A DNA stretch of 64,000 nucleotides from the NCBI RefSeq assembly GCF_000376565.1, contig NZ_BARG01000018.1, forward strand, positions 290,643-354,642, given 5' to 3'. Both the position numbers and the translations under genes were made by a program. Positions 54,107 to 62,263 of this stretch are shown here, piece after piece (the first letter of the stretch is position 1; each line of letters opens with the position of its first letter). Below the pieces are notes generated by a model. It did not search any database, was not told the origin of the DNA, and saw only the letters and a program-made list of their open reading frames with translations. Source of the stretch: Streptomyces hokutonensis (GTDB lineage: Bacteria; Actinomycetota; Actinomycetes; Streptomycetales; Streptomycetaceae).

Positions 54107-55900
54107 ATGCAAGCGGCAGTGAGCGAGGGCATGTCTTCCGCCGTGCAAACAATTCCCGACCTCCTGCGTATGCGAAGCCACGAGATACCCGACTCGGTTG
54201 CGCTGATTCAGTCGGACTTGGCAAGCCTCACATACGGTGGCGCACTGCAACGGTCCCGGAACTTCGCCTTCGGGCTGCATGCACTGAACGTGGAGCCGGG
54301 TGATTTCATCGGCCTGGTTTTCTCAAACGGGAACTATCTCGATTTTGCGGCGGCCTATTTCGGCACCCAACTCGCAGGATGTACGCCGGTAATCGCGCCT
54401 GCCTCGCGTTCATTGAACACCTTGATGTTGCTGGACCAAGTGGATCCAGTGCTCACGATCTACGGCAACGCTCGGGAAGCTGAGTTCCTGGGGCACCGGA
54501 TACACAAGGCCGAGTTTGTGTCCGCAGTGGAAGAACTCGGCTCAAGAGCCACGAATACGAACCTGCCCAGCAGTGATGAGGACAGGATCGCTCATGTCGT
54601 GTTCACGACGGGCACTACGGGTACGAGGCGAGCGGTCTGGGCCACACACCGGAATCTACTCGGCGCCATGGAGATCCACGGCACAACGAAGGCCGTGGGA
54701 AGAACCGACGGCGAGGTGCTGATCGGCTCCTTTCCGATCGGTACTAACGCCGCCCTCGCCATGCTGATGAACTGCTTGAGAGAGCAGGCGACCATCGTCT
54801 GCATGGATGAGTTCCAGCCGGAAGCCTTCTGTGAGACGGCGAGGAACCTCGCCTGCACCGGGGCAGTCCTGACACCGACCATGGCTCAGTCGCTGAGCCA
54901 GCTTGATGTGAGTGTTCTCGACCTGCCCCGATTGAACTTCATCGGACTGAGCGGCAGCGCGACTCCGGCTCCGGTCATCGACTGGCTGGCCGGCGTCCTT
55001 CCGAGTGCGGAACTGAAGACCTTCTACTCGTGCACAGAGGCATGGCCTTCAGGCATGAACTCGACGTTCGACAGCTCAGCGCCTCAGGTGCTCGGACCGC
55101 GGAACGGGAATGTCCGTGTCGTCGACGAACGAGGCGTGTCTGTCGCTGACGGGGTCTCCGGAGAGATCGAACTCCGGGTCGGTGAAGGGCGTGGCTGGTG
55201 CGACCTCGATGTTTCGGAAACTTCATTTGAAGTCTCAAAAAAGCCAGTATGGGTAAGTACGGGTGATGTGGGCTACATCGACGACAGCGGATCGGTCGTG
55301 CTCATCGATCGCAGGTCTCGCATCCTGAAGTGTGGTGCGATGAAGATCTCGGCTGCCGAGATCGAGGCGGCTCTTCTCCGTCACCCGGCAGTGTCCGATG
55401 CTGTATGCATCGGTGTGCCGCACCCGACACTGGGCAGCCAGGTCGCGGTGGCGTTTGTCATCGATCACGACGTGGCCGCAGTTGAGGTACTCAAAAGGGA
55501 ACTTCGGGCCGACCTCGCAGCCGGATACTCCGACGTGTTGCTGCAGATGCGAATCATTGAATTCTCGGAGATCCCTCTCCTGCCGGAAGGTAAGATCGAC
55601 TACAGGTACGTTGAGGACACTGTCGTCAATGGGCGGCCGGCGTACGAGCGCCCGCATGAAGTCGAGCGGCCGATAGCAGATATCTGGCGGCGCGCGTTGG
55701 GTCGAGAAGACATCGGTCGACACGACGATTTCTTTGACCTCGGTGGAGACTCCTTGACCGCCTTGAAGGTGAACCGATCGGTGAGTGAGCTGCTCAAAAG
55801 CGACATTCCGGTGACCTGCATCTATGAGGCACGCACTCTCGCAGAATTCTCCAAGTTCGTTTTGGGAGATACAGAGGCGTATCCAGTCGGGGGTGTGTAG
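54107..55900 (+). CDS. Adenylation-carrier (A-PCP) didomain protein
   Basis: 597 residues. The ANL domain (~1-500) has 'HVVFTTGTTGTRRAVWATHRN', 'FYSCTEAWPSG' (A5), 'WVSTGDVGYIDDSGSVVLIDR' (A7-A8), 'LKCGAMKISAAEIEAAL', and the catalytic Lys in 'LLPEGKIDYRYV'. A carrier domain (~520-590) has 'DDFFDLGGDSLTALKVNRSV' (phosphopantetheine Ser). No condensation or thioesterase domain is fused. It activates and self-loads one amino or aryl acid that another enzyme, perhaps the KAS III-like protein or the condensation-domain protein, transfers on. The ATG has GGAGGA upstream; it follows the thymidylate-synthase homologue by 65 bases. Confidence 0.9.
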   Translation: MQAAVSEGMSSAVQTIPDLLRMRSHEIPDSVALIQSDLASLTYGGALQRSRNFAFGLHALNVEPGDFIGLVFSNGNYLDFAAAYFGTQLAGCTPVIAPASRSLNTLMLLDQVDPVLTIYGNAREAEFLGHRIHKAEFVSAVEELGSRATNTNLPSSDEDRIAHVVFTTGTTGTRRAVWATHRNLLGAMEIHGTTKAVGRTDGEVLIGSFPIGTNAALAMLMNCLREQATIVCMDEFQPEAFCETARNLACTGAVLTPTMAQSLSQLDVSVLDLPRLNFIGLSGSATPAPVIDWLAGVLPSAELKTFYSCTEAWPSGMNSTFDSSAPQVLGPRNGNVRVVDERGVSVADGVSGEIELRVGEGRGWCDLDVSETSFEVSKKPVWVSTGDVGYIDDSGSVVLIDRRSRILKCGAMKISAAEIEAALLRHPAVSDAVCIGVPHPTLGSQVAVAFVIDHDVAAVEVLKRELRADLAAGYSDVLLQMRIIEFSEIPLLPEGKIDYRYVEDTVVNGRPAYERPHEVERPIADIWRRALGREDIGRHDDFFDLGGDSLTALKVNRSVSELLKSDIPVTCIYEARTLAEFSKFVLGDTEAYPVGGV

Positions 55901-55957
55901 CGAGAGATGTCATGATGTGTCGATGCGAAATTTGCCAGGGCTATTGCAAGGAGAATC

Positions 55958-57787
55958 ATGTCGCCGCCCCGGATGGCCGGTATCCGATCATTCCAGGTCG
56001 TCGCGCGGCCTAATGCCCTATTTATTGGAATGCTGGCCGTTGTTCTTATTCTCAATAGCCTGGTCCCAGCAGGATTTGCAGTATTCATTCAGCAGCTGAT
56101 CAGTGGGGTCGACCGCGCGCCCATCCAATCGGGATTCGCCGAGGTTGTCGTCCCGTTGATCGTGACCGGAAGTGTGCTGGTCTTCGGGCATATCGCGGAA
56201 GGCGTCCACCGAGCGCTCGAATTCCTGGTGCAGACCCGCGTCGACGGCCACCATCGTGCGTCCATCGCCAGGCAGGTCGTAGATGCCCCGCTTGCTCTGG
56301 TGGAGGGCGAGCGCGTCCAGCAGTTGCTGCGTGAGGCATGTGCCGATCCGGAGATCGGCCTCGACGTGACACCCGGGGAGGGCATCGTGGCGGCCCTGCG
56401 ATGGATCGCCGGCCTGGGAGGAGGTGCTGCTTCCTGCGCTGTTGTCGGCTGGTACGTCCCGGCTGTCGCCCCTTTGCTGTTCCTGAGCGCTGTGCTCGGC
56501 GTCTACTTGCGCAGCCGCGAATACAGAAAGTTGGTGGAAGCACTGCACTTCGCCGTGGACGAGGAGATGCACGCGAATGTATGGAGGTCGGCGACCGTCG
56601 CGGTTGCCGAGGGAAAGGACCTTCGCACGTTCGGCTTCGCGCACTGGATGACGGATCGGATGCAGCGTCACATCGAGGTGGGCAATCGCCCGTACTGGGA
56701 TTACTTTCAGGGCCTGGTACGTAGGTCCTGGACAAGGCCCGCTCTCGTTTCCATCGGCCTGGTTCCATCCTTCGTCGTGGCGAGTCTCGCGGCCGAGCGC
56801 GGTGTGATCTCGATCGCTGCACAGACGGCCGTGCTTCTGTCGGCCTGGTCCGTATTTCAGGCCATCGGTTCAGGCGAAGATCTGTACAGCATCGCGCTGG
56901 CCAGAAAGGTACTTTTGTCGACGGACGCGTTGTATCAGGAACTCGACCACAGTTCGGGCGGCGTGGGTCCGCTGTCGGATCGATGGACGCGTGCCCCGTC
57001 GGTCGAATTCAAGGATGCTGCGTTTCGCTACGCGCCGGACGGCCCGTGGGTCCTGGACGGCATGAACCTCTCTATCCGTTCGGGGGAGATGCTCGCCATC
57101 GTCGGGATCAACGGGGCGGGGAAATCCACGGCTATCAAATTGCTCTCGGGGCTCTACCAGCCGACATCGGGCAGTATCACAGTGGATGGACACGACATCT
57201 CCGCCATCGGCGCGGAAGCATGGTCCTCAGCGCTGTCAGTCGTTTTCCAAGACTTCAATCGATACCACCTTTCCTTGGCTGACAACATTTCACTCGGCTA
57301 CGGTCGCAGAGAAGTTGATCGCGCCAACCTGGAGGCAGCGGCCCGCGAGGCTGGCCTCGACCGGATCATCGGCAAGCTGCCTCTGGGATGGGATACGCCG
57401 CTGTCGAGGCAGCGGCCCAACGGCGTTGAGCTCTCCGGTGGCGAGTGGCAGCAGGTCGTCCTGGCTCGTGCCCTGTACGCGATGTTGTGCGGCGCTCAGA
57501 TTCTCGTGCTGGACGAACCGACGGCCCATCTCGATGTTCGTACCGAGCTTCAACTGTTCGAGCGCCTGATCGGACGACGTACTGGCACCAGCCTCGTGCT
57601 GATTTCGCACCGACTCGCGACTGTGCGCAAGGCTGACCGGATTGTCCTCCTGGAGAACGGCAGAGTCTCCGAATCGGGTCCGCATGACGACTTGATGGCG
57701 CTGGGCGGCCGGTACGCCGAGATGTTCACCGCCCAGGCTGAACGATTTCAGCAAGTATCCGACGTCGAATCTGATGCAGGTGCATAG
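55958..57787 (+). CDS. ABC exporter half-transporter 1 (TM-NBD)
   Basis: 609 residues. The N-terminal ~330 residues contain the membrane domain (ALFIGMLAVVLILNSLVPAGFAVFI, VVPLIVTGSVLVFG, ALVSIGLVPSFVVASLA). The C-terminal ATPase has Walker A 'VGINGAGKSTAIKLL' (Lys389), Q-loop 'VVFQDFNRY', signature 'ELSGGEWQQVVLARAL', Walker B 'ILVLDEPTAHLD' and H-loop 'LISHRLAT'. Its end overlaps the start of the second exporter gene by 14 bases, so the two form a heterodimeric exporter of the type IV/MsbA-like class. It is likely for export of the cluster product or self-resistance. Confidence 0.9.
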   Translation: MSPPRMAGIRSFQVVARPNALFIGMLAVVLILNSLVPAGFAVFIQQLISGVDRAPIQSGFAEVVVPLIVTGSVLVFGHIAEGVHRALEFLVQTRVDGHHRASIARQVVDAPLALVEGERVQQLLREACADPEIGLDVTPGEGIVAALRWIAGLGGGAASCAVVGWYVPAVAPLLFLSAVLGVYLRSREYRKLVEALHFAVDEEMHANVWRSATVAVAEGKDLRTFGFAHWMTDRMQRHIEVGNRPYWDYFQGLVRRSWTRPALVSIGLVPSFVVASLAAERGVISIAAQTAVLLSAWSVFQAIGSGEDLYSIALARKVLLSTDALYQELDHSSGGVGPLSDRWTRAPSVEFKDAAFRYAPDGPWVLDGMNLSIRSGEMLAIVGINGAGKSTAIKLLSGLYQPTSGSITVDGHDISAIGAEAWSSALSVVFQDFNRYHLSLADNISLGYGRREVDRANLEAAAREAGLDRIIGKLPLGWDTPLSRQRPNGVELSGGEWQQVVLARALYAMLCGAQILVLDEPTAHLDVRTELQLFERLIGRRTGTSLVLISHRLATVRKADRIVLLENGRVSESGPHDDLMALGGRYAEMFTAQAERFQQVSDVESDAGA

Positions 57788-59579
57788 TGTGAAATGGTCT
57801 TATGGCCGCCTGTGGGCGGAACTTCTGGGAATGTCGTGGCGTTGTCTGCCTGGCGCAACGGCTACGGCGCTTGTCGCACTCGCTGGATCAGTGGTCGTGC
57901 TGCCCGTCAGCACCCTGGCCCTGCGCGGCGCCGTCGATTCGGCGGGAGACCATGACGCACATCGTGCTGTGTTTTCCGCCGCGCTCGCGGCGGTGGCGTT
58001 TGCCGCGACCGCCTGGTTTCGCCAACTCGGTGAGTCTGTTCCGCAGTACATCGGCAACAGGGTCGGACGCCTCGTGCTGCACGACCGTATTCACCGCGAC
58101 CTTGCGACGATCGACGGTCTCGAGCATCTGGAACGGCCGGAGGTTCTCGACCGCCTCGCCTTGGCACGACGTTCACAGAGCCGGGTCATGGCGACCCTGT
58201 GGAACGCTCTCCGAGCCTGCGCCGGGATCCTGAGGCTGATCGCATCTTTGCTGCTCATGGGGTCTTTGAACCCATGGTTGCTGCTGCTTGTCGTATTCGC
58301 AGGCGTCCCTGTCTGGTGCGATCACCGATCAAGAGCCCTACTGGCTGATGCTGAGGTTGCCGCGGCCGGCCAGTATCGACTACAGCAGCACCTGTTCTCG
58401 CTATCGACCGGTTTTGATTCCGGCAAGGAACTGCGGACGGCTGGGGCCGGGCGCCGTGTCGTTGAATTGCAGGAATCCGCGTGGAACGAGGCCGTACGAG
58501 GCCGTATGCGCGCTCACGCGCGCGCCGCATGCTGGACGATCTGCGGTTGGACTGTGTTCACCACCGCGTTCGTTGCCGGTCTCGGGCTGATGGCGTATCA
58601 GGCCCTGCATGGGAACGGCACGTCGGGCGACGTGGTCCTGACCATCGTGGTCGCGACCTCCCTGCACCAGACGGTTCAGAACACGGCGAACTACACAGCC
58701 GAGACCGCGAACTCCGGCACCTACATCGAGCCGTACCTCTGGCTGCGGAAATACATCGGAAACCTGTCGACGGGGTCTGGGACCGTGCAACCGTCCCAGA
58801 GCTTGACGACCGGGATCGTATTCGAGGACGTGAGCTTCCGCTATCACGGCACTGAGGGCAAGGCGCTGGACGGTGTATCCGCAGCACTCGATGCCGGTTC
58901 TGTGGTCGCTATTGTCGGTGAGTATGGCTCCGGCAAGACGACGATGGCAAAGCTGTTGAACAAGTTCTACACGCCTGACACCGGCAGGATCTTGGTCGAT
59001 GGTGTAGACATGCAGATGCTCGTGACCGCGTCGTGGCGTGAACGTATCAGCGCAACGTTTCAAGATTTTGGCCGATTTCGAACGAAAATGTCCGAGGGAA
59101 TCGGGCTCGGTGATCTGGCGCACATCGATGATGCTGCCCGAATCCAGAGCGCTGCTGAATTCGCTTGCGTGGACGAGTTGATCGAGCGTCTGCCGGACGG
59201 GCTCTCGTCACAACTAGGACGTGCGCTGGGCGGAGTCGAGCTTTCCGAGGGGCAGTGGCAGCGAGTCGCGTTGGCCCGCGGGGCGATGCGCGAGAGGCCA
59301 TTGCTGTTCATGCTCGATGAGCCCACTGCGTCGCTCGATGCTGCTGCGGAAAGGGCGGTGTACGAGCGTTACATGGAGCGTGCCAGGAGAATTGGTCGAG
59401 ACTATGGGGCCGTGACTGTGATTGTTTCGCACAGATTCTCCACGGTCCGATCGGCGGATAAGATTCTTGTCATGCAGGGTGGTCGCCTCGTCGAGATGGG
59501 AACCCATGTCGAGCTGCTCGCTTTGAACGGTTTGTATGCCGAACTGTACTCCATACATGAAAGCGCATATCAGACATAG
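57774..59579 (+). CDS. ABC exporter half-transporter 2 (TM-NBD)
   Basis: 601 residues from ATG 57774 inside the previous gene (a GTG at 57788 just after the stop is an alternative). Membrane domain ('ATALVALAGSVVVLPVSTLAL', 'LRLIASLLLMGSLNPWLLLLVVFAG', 'TICGWTVFTTAFVAGLGLMAY'). The ATPase has Walker A 'VGEYGSGKTTMAKLL' (Lys388), Q-loop 'TFQDFGRF', signature 'ELSEGQWQRVALARG' (second Gly replaced by Glu), Walker B 'LFMLDEPTASLD' and H-loop 'VSHRFST'. The altered signature is typical of asymmetric heterodimers in which one ATP site is weak. It pairs with the gene at 55958. Confidence 0.9.
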   Translation: MQVHSVKWSYGRLWAELLGMSWRCLPGATATALVALAGSVVVLPVSTLALRGAVDSAGDHDAHRAVFSAALAAVAFAATAWFRQLGESVPQYIGNRVGRLVLHDRIHRDLATIDGLEHLERPEVLDRLALARRSQSRVMATLWNALRACAGILRLIASLLLMGSLNPWLLLLVVFAGVPVWCDHRSRALLADAEVAAAGQYRLQQHLFSLSTGFDSGKELRTAGAGRRVVELQESAWNEAVRGRMRAHARAACWTICGWTVFTTAFVAGLGLMAYQALHGNGTSGDVVLTIVVATSLHQTVQNTANYTAETANSGTYIEPYLWLRKYIGNLSTGSGTVQPSQSLTTGIVFEDVSFRYHGTEGKALDGVSAALDAGSVVAIVGEYGSGKTTMAKLLNKFYTPDTGRILVDGVDMQMLVTASWRERISATFQDFGRFRTKMSEGIGLGDLAHIDDAARIQSAAEFACVDELIERLPDGLSSQLGRALGGVELSEGQWQRVALARGAMRERPLLFMLDEPTASLDAAAERAVYERYMERARRIGRDYGAVTVIVSHRFSTVRSADKILVMQGGRLVEMGTHVELLALNGLYAELYSIHESAYQT

Positions 59580-59603
59580 CAGTTACTACGGCTGAGTGGG
59601 AGC

Positions 59604-60548
59604 ATGCTTCATATGGTGATTGAAGTAAGAGAGGCGCGGAGATCTGACATTCGTGAGATTATCAGGATTCGGCAGGCTGTCACACCGCACCTTGCGACTA
59701 CAGAGCGACGCCTGAGCGCAATTCTTGAGTCCGCAAATGGTAAGTCAATCCGGCAATTGGTCGCTTCAGTTGGTAGAAGAGTGGTCGGTGAGGCACTTTT
59801 AGGGGTTGTTGCGACTTCTGGCGGGATGTGTGCGGCATTTGGTAATCCGCATGTGGATCCTGATTTTGAAAACCGAGGTGTCGGTACCGCGCTGGCGCAG
59901 AGAGTTTATGGGTACGCTATTGTCGGGCACGCTCACGAGCTTCATGCGTGGGTGAACGACTCTGCCCATGCGACGGCGTTTGCGCAGTCGCATGGGTATG
60001 TGCGGCGAAGGCAGGCGAAGATTCAGAGGCTTGAGCTTTCAAAATTCAATAATTTGTCATCCGGCCTGCCTTTGGGATATGAAATTCATCGGGCGTTGGA
60101 TGTTGGTGGCATGGAGCACGCCATTTATTCGGCCGAAGCAAAGGCGATAGCCGACGAGCCGGGAGAATTCATACGGCAGGGGCTGTCGTTCTCGGACTGG
60201 CTGGTGACCGTCTGGAACATGTCTCTCTCTGAGCTTTCGCTGTCATCGATCGTCACTTATGGCAGCCAAGTGGTCGGGGCTTCGTACCTGGAATGCGATG
60301 ACCGAGGTGTGTGTGCGTCTGGTTCGACATGGACGGATCCGGATCATCGAAACCAGGGCATCGCGATGGCCGCGAAAGAGTCCGCGCTGCTGCGAGCCAA
60401 GGGGCATGGATATAGCATGGCTTACACATCGAACGATGGCCGCAACGCTGCGATGCGTAGGATCAATCACCGGCTCGGCTACGAGCATTTTCGTGACGAG
60501 TGGCGATATTCCTTGAAAATCGAAGCTAACGTGGGTAGTAATGTGTGA
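59604..60548 (+). CDS. Tandem GNAT N-acetyltransferase (possible self-resistance)
   Basis: 314 residues with two GNAT repeats. The first acetyl-CoA loop is 'VDPDFENRGVGTALAQRVYGYA', followed by 'HAWVNDSAHATAFAQSHGYV'. The second is 'TDPDHRNQGIAMAAKESALLRAKGHGYSMAYTSNDGRNAAMRRINHRLGY'. Tandem GNATs include mycothiol synthase and antibiotic acetyltransferases. Position at the end of the export genes (24-bp gap) suggests acetylation of an amine in the product, for tailoring or self-protection. GC and codon choice are clearly poorer in GC than in most of the window, pointing to recent acquisition. ATG 59604 or 59613 could be the start. Confidence 0.85.
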   Translation: MLHMVIEVREARRSDIREIIRIRQAVTPHLATTERRLSAILESANGKSIRQLVASVGRRVVGEALLGVVATSGGMCAAFGNPHVDPDFENRGVGTALAQRVYGYAIVGHAHELHAWVNDSAHATAFAQSHGYVRRRQAKIQRLELSKFNNLSSGLPLGYEIHRALDVGGMEHAIYSAEAKAIADEPGEFIRQGLSFSDWLVTVWNMSLSELSLSSIVTYGSQVVGASYLECDDRGVCASGSTWTDPDHRNQGIAMAAKESALLRAKGHGYSMAYTSNDGRNAAMRRINHRLGYEHFRDEWRYSLKIEANVGSNV

Positions 60549-60890
60549 TGACGGTCTCCCCGGAGCGGTCGGGCGTCCCAATGAAGCGGATATTCGACGG
60601 AAAGGAGGGGGATAATCAACCTCAATCTTTGTCGGATCGTTGAAATAGAAACCCCTTCTCAATTTCTGGTAAGGTGTTAAGGAGCCAGGCTGGGCGAAGG
60701 ATAGAATTTATAAACAGGTCCTGGCTAAGTAGAACGAGTGAGGCCTTCCCGGTAACGCATTGTGACTTTCTTTCCGTGAGCCTCTTTTATCCTGTACTGG
60801 AGGGGTGAAATGGGCTGATCAGCAGGGGTGGTGAGTGACATGGCAGCCCCTCGTTGTTGGCGTGGTGATTTCACCCGTCACACCGGCGAT
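60549..60890. other. AT-rich intergenic region at the right end of the cluster
   Basis: 342 bases without a gene (ggatagaatttataaacagg, gcctcttttatcctgtactgg). It probably marks the cluster's right border. I see no convincing terminator hairpin. Confidence 0.5.
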
Positions 60891-62263
60891 CAGGGTCCTT
60901 TGCATGATCGACGTCTGTCCGGATTCATCCGGTGAGTCCGAGGGCGGTCAGGGGCCTTCGGCAGTCGCGGGCGGTGTGGCGTAGGGCGGCGGCGATGTTG
61001 GTGTGGCCGTCCTGGCGGTGGACGCCGATGGCGAGGTTGCGCAGGCCGGCCATGATGCGCGGGAGATGGCCGACATGGATCTTGGAGTCGTCCTCGCGGA
61101 ACGTGCGGTCGCGGACGTGGTGCAGAAGGTTTTCGATCTTCCAGTGGCCTCTGATCCAGCCCGCGAGCTGGGCGCCGGTGACCGCGCCGGGCGGCAGGCT
61201 GGTGATCAGGTAGACGCGCTCGATGGTGAGCTTGCCGCTGGTGAAGTCCGCCCTCCAGCGCACGACTTGCAGGGCCTGGCGTGCGTCGGGGTAGTCGAGG
61301 TGGGCGAAGGCGGCGGTCTTCAGCCGACGGATCTCCAGGCGGTGGTGGGCCCGCGTGCGGTCGTAGTGGTCGAGCGTGATCTCGCTCCAGGGCAGGCGGC
61401 GGACCCTGTCGAAGAGACCAGGATGGTTGGCCTTGACCTGGGCGATGTAGTGGGCACCGCGCTCGCGGAGGTAAGTGCCGTGAGCGTGCTGGGTGTGCAG
61501 CGCGTCGGCGGTGATGACTGTGCCGGTCAGGTCGACGCTGTCCAGCAGGGGCCGGAAGGCGGGGATCTCGTTGCTCTTGTCGGCGACCTGGCGCTGGGCC
61601 AGGACGTGACCGGTGTGGTCCATCGCGGCGAGCAGGGTGACGTGCCCGGTGACCTGGGTACGCGAGCCGCGCAGGGCCTTGCCGTCGACAGCGATCGCCC
61701 GCAGTCCGGGGCCGGCCGGGGCGGCGCGGGCGGTGAGGAAGTCGCCGATCGCGCGGTCCAGGGCGTCGCCGTCGAGCTGGACGAGCAGACGGCGCAGGGT
61801 GTGGGGGTGGGGGACGGACACGGTGCCGGAGAGCGGGTCGGTGGGGAAGCCGAGAACCCGGCAGGCCCACGCAGGGACGTCGCTGATCCATTCCGTGATC
61901 GCGGTGAGCGAGCGGGCACTGGCCAGGACACTCGCCGCGGCCGCGGCGAGCAGGGCGGACAGCCGGTAGCGGCGGCCACGGACGCCTCTCGGGTCGGGCA
62001 CCAGGTCCAGGAAGCCGGACAGCGCGACCGCGTCCGCCAGCGGACCGGCGCGGCAGTCCGGCCCAGTTGGGCCAGCACGGTGGGTATGGGAGAAGATGCA
62101 GGAGCAGGCACGGACTCGCCAGGTGTTCATGGGACTTCGACACTCACATGATCACTGAGACCGTGCCTGCACGGCGTCCACCCTCGCCCGAACCGGGACG
62201 TCCCCTCCAAGGAAGGGCCAGCACGGCACTTCGGACGAAACGCGATCACGCAACGGCCCCTGC
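60891..62263 (-). mobile_element. ISAs1-family insertion sequence
   Basis: Terminal repeats CAGGGTCCTTTGCATGATCG (60891-60910) and, on the other strand, CAGGGGCCGTTGCGTGATCG (62244-62263) match at 17 of 20 positions. One leftward transposase lies between. The right end abuts codon CTG of an ISAzo13 transposase whose first ~25 codons are missing, so this element inserted into, or deleted part of, that gene. No target duplication is visible. Confidence 0.85.
60925..62130 (-). CDS. ISAs1-family transposase
   Basis: 401 residues. 'LVPDPRGVRGRRYRLSALLAAAAASVLASARSLTAI' is the DDE_Tnp_1-associated N-terminal domain. The DDE core shows 'IAVDGKALRGSRT' (first Asp), 'VITADALHTQHAH' (second Asp) and 'RGHWKIENLLHHVRDRTFREDDSK' (Glu and the H-repeat/ISAs1 signature). 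It appears complete, starting at ATG with MNTWRVRACSC. The element may be active. Confidence 0.9.
   Translation of the reverse strand: MNTWRVRACSCIFSHTHRAGPTGPDCRAGPLADAVALSGFLDLVPDPRGVRGRRYRLSALLAAAAASVLASARSLTAITEWISDVPAWACRVLGFPTDPLSGTVSVPHPHTLRRLLVQLDGDALDRAIGDFLTARAAPAGPGLRAIAVDGKALRGSRTQVTGHVTLLAAMDHTGHVLAQRQVADKSNEIPAFRPLLDSVDLTGTVITADALHTQHAHGTYLRERGAHYIAQVKANHPGLFDRVRRLPWSEITLDHYDRTRAHHRLEIRRLKTAAFAHLDYPDARQALQVVRWRADFTSGKLTIERVYLITSLPPGAVTGAQLAGWIRGHWKIENLLHHVRDRTFREDDSKIHVGHLPRIMAGLRNLAIGVHRQDGHTNIAAALRHTARDCRRPLTALGLTG

Noticed and set aside
61003..62151. 382-residue rightward frame opposite the ISAs1 transposase
   Set aside because: Antisense shadow; the opposite strand has all DDE motifs and sits between terminal repeats.
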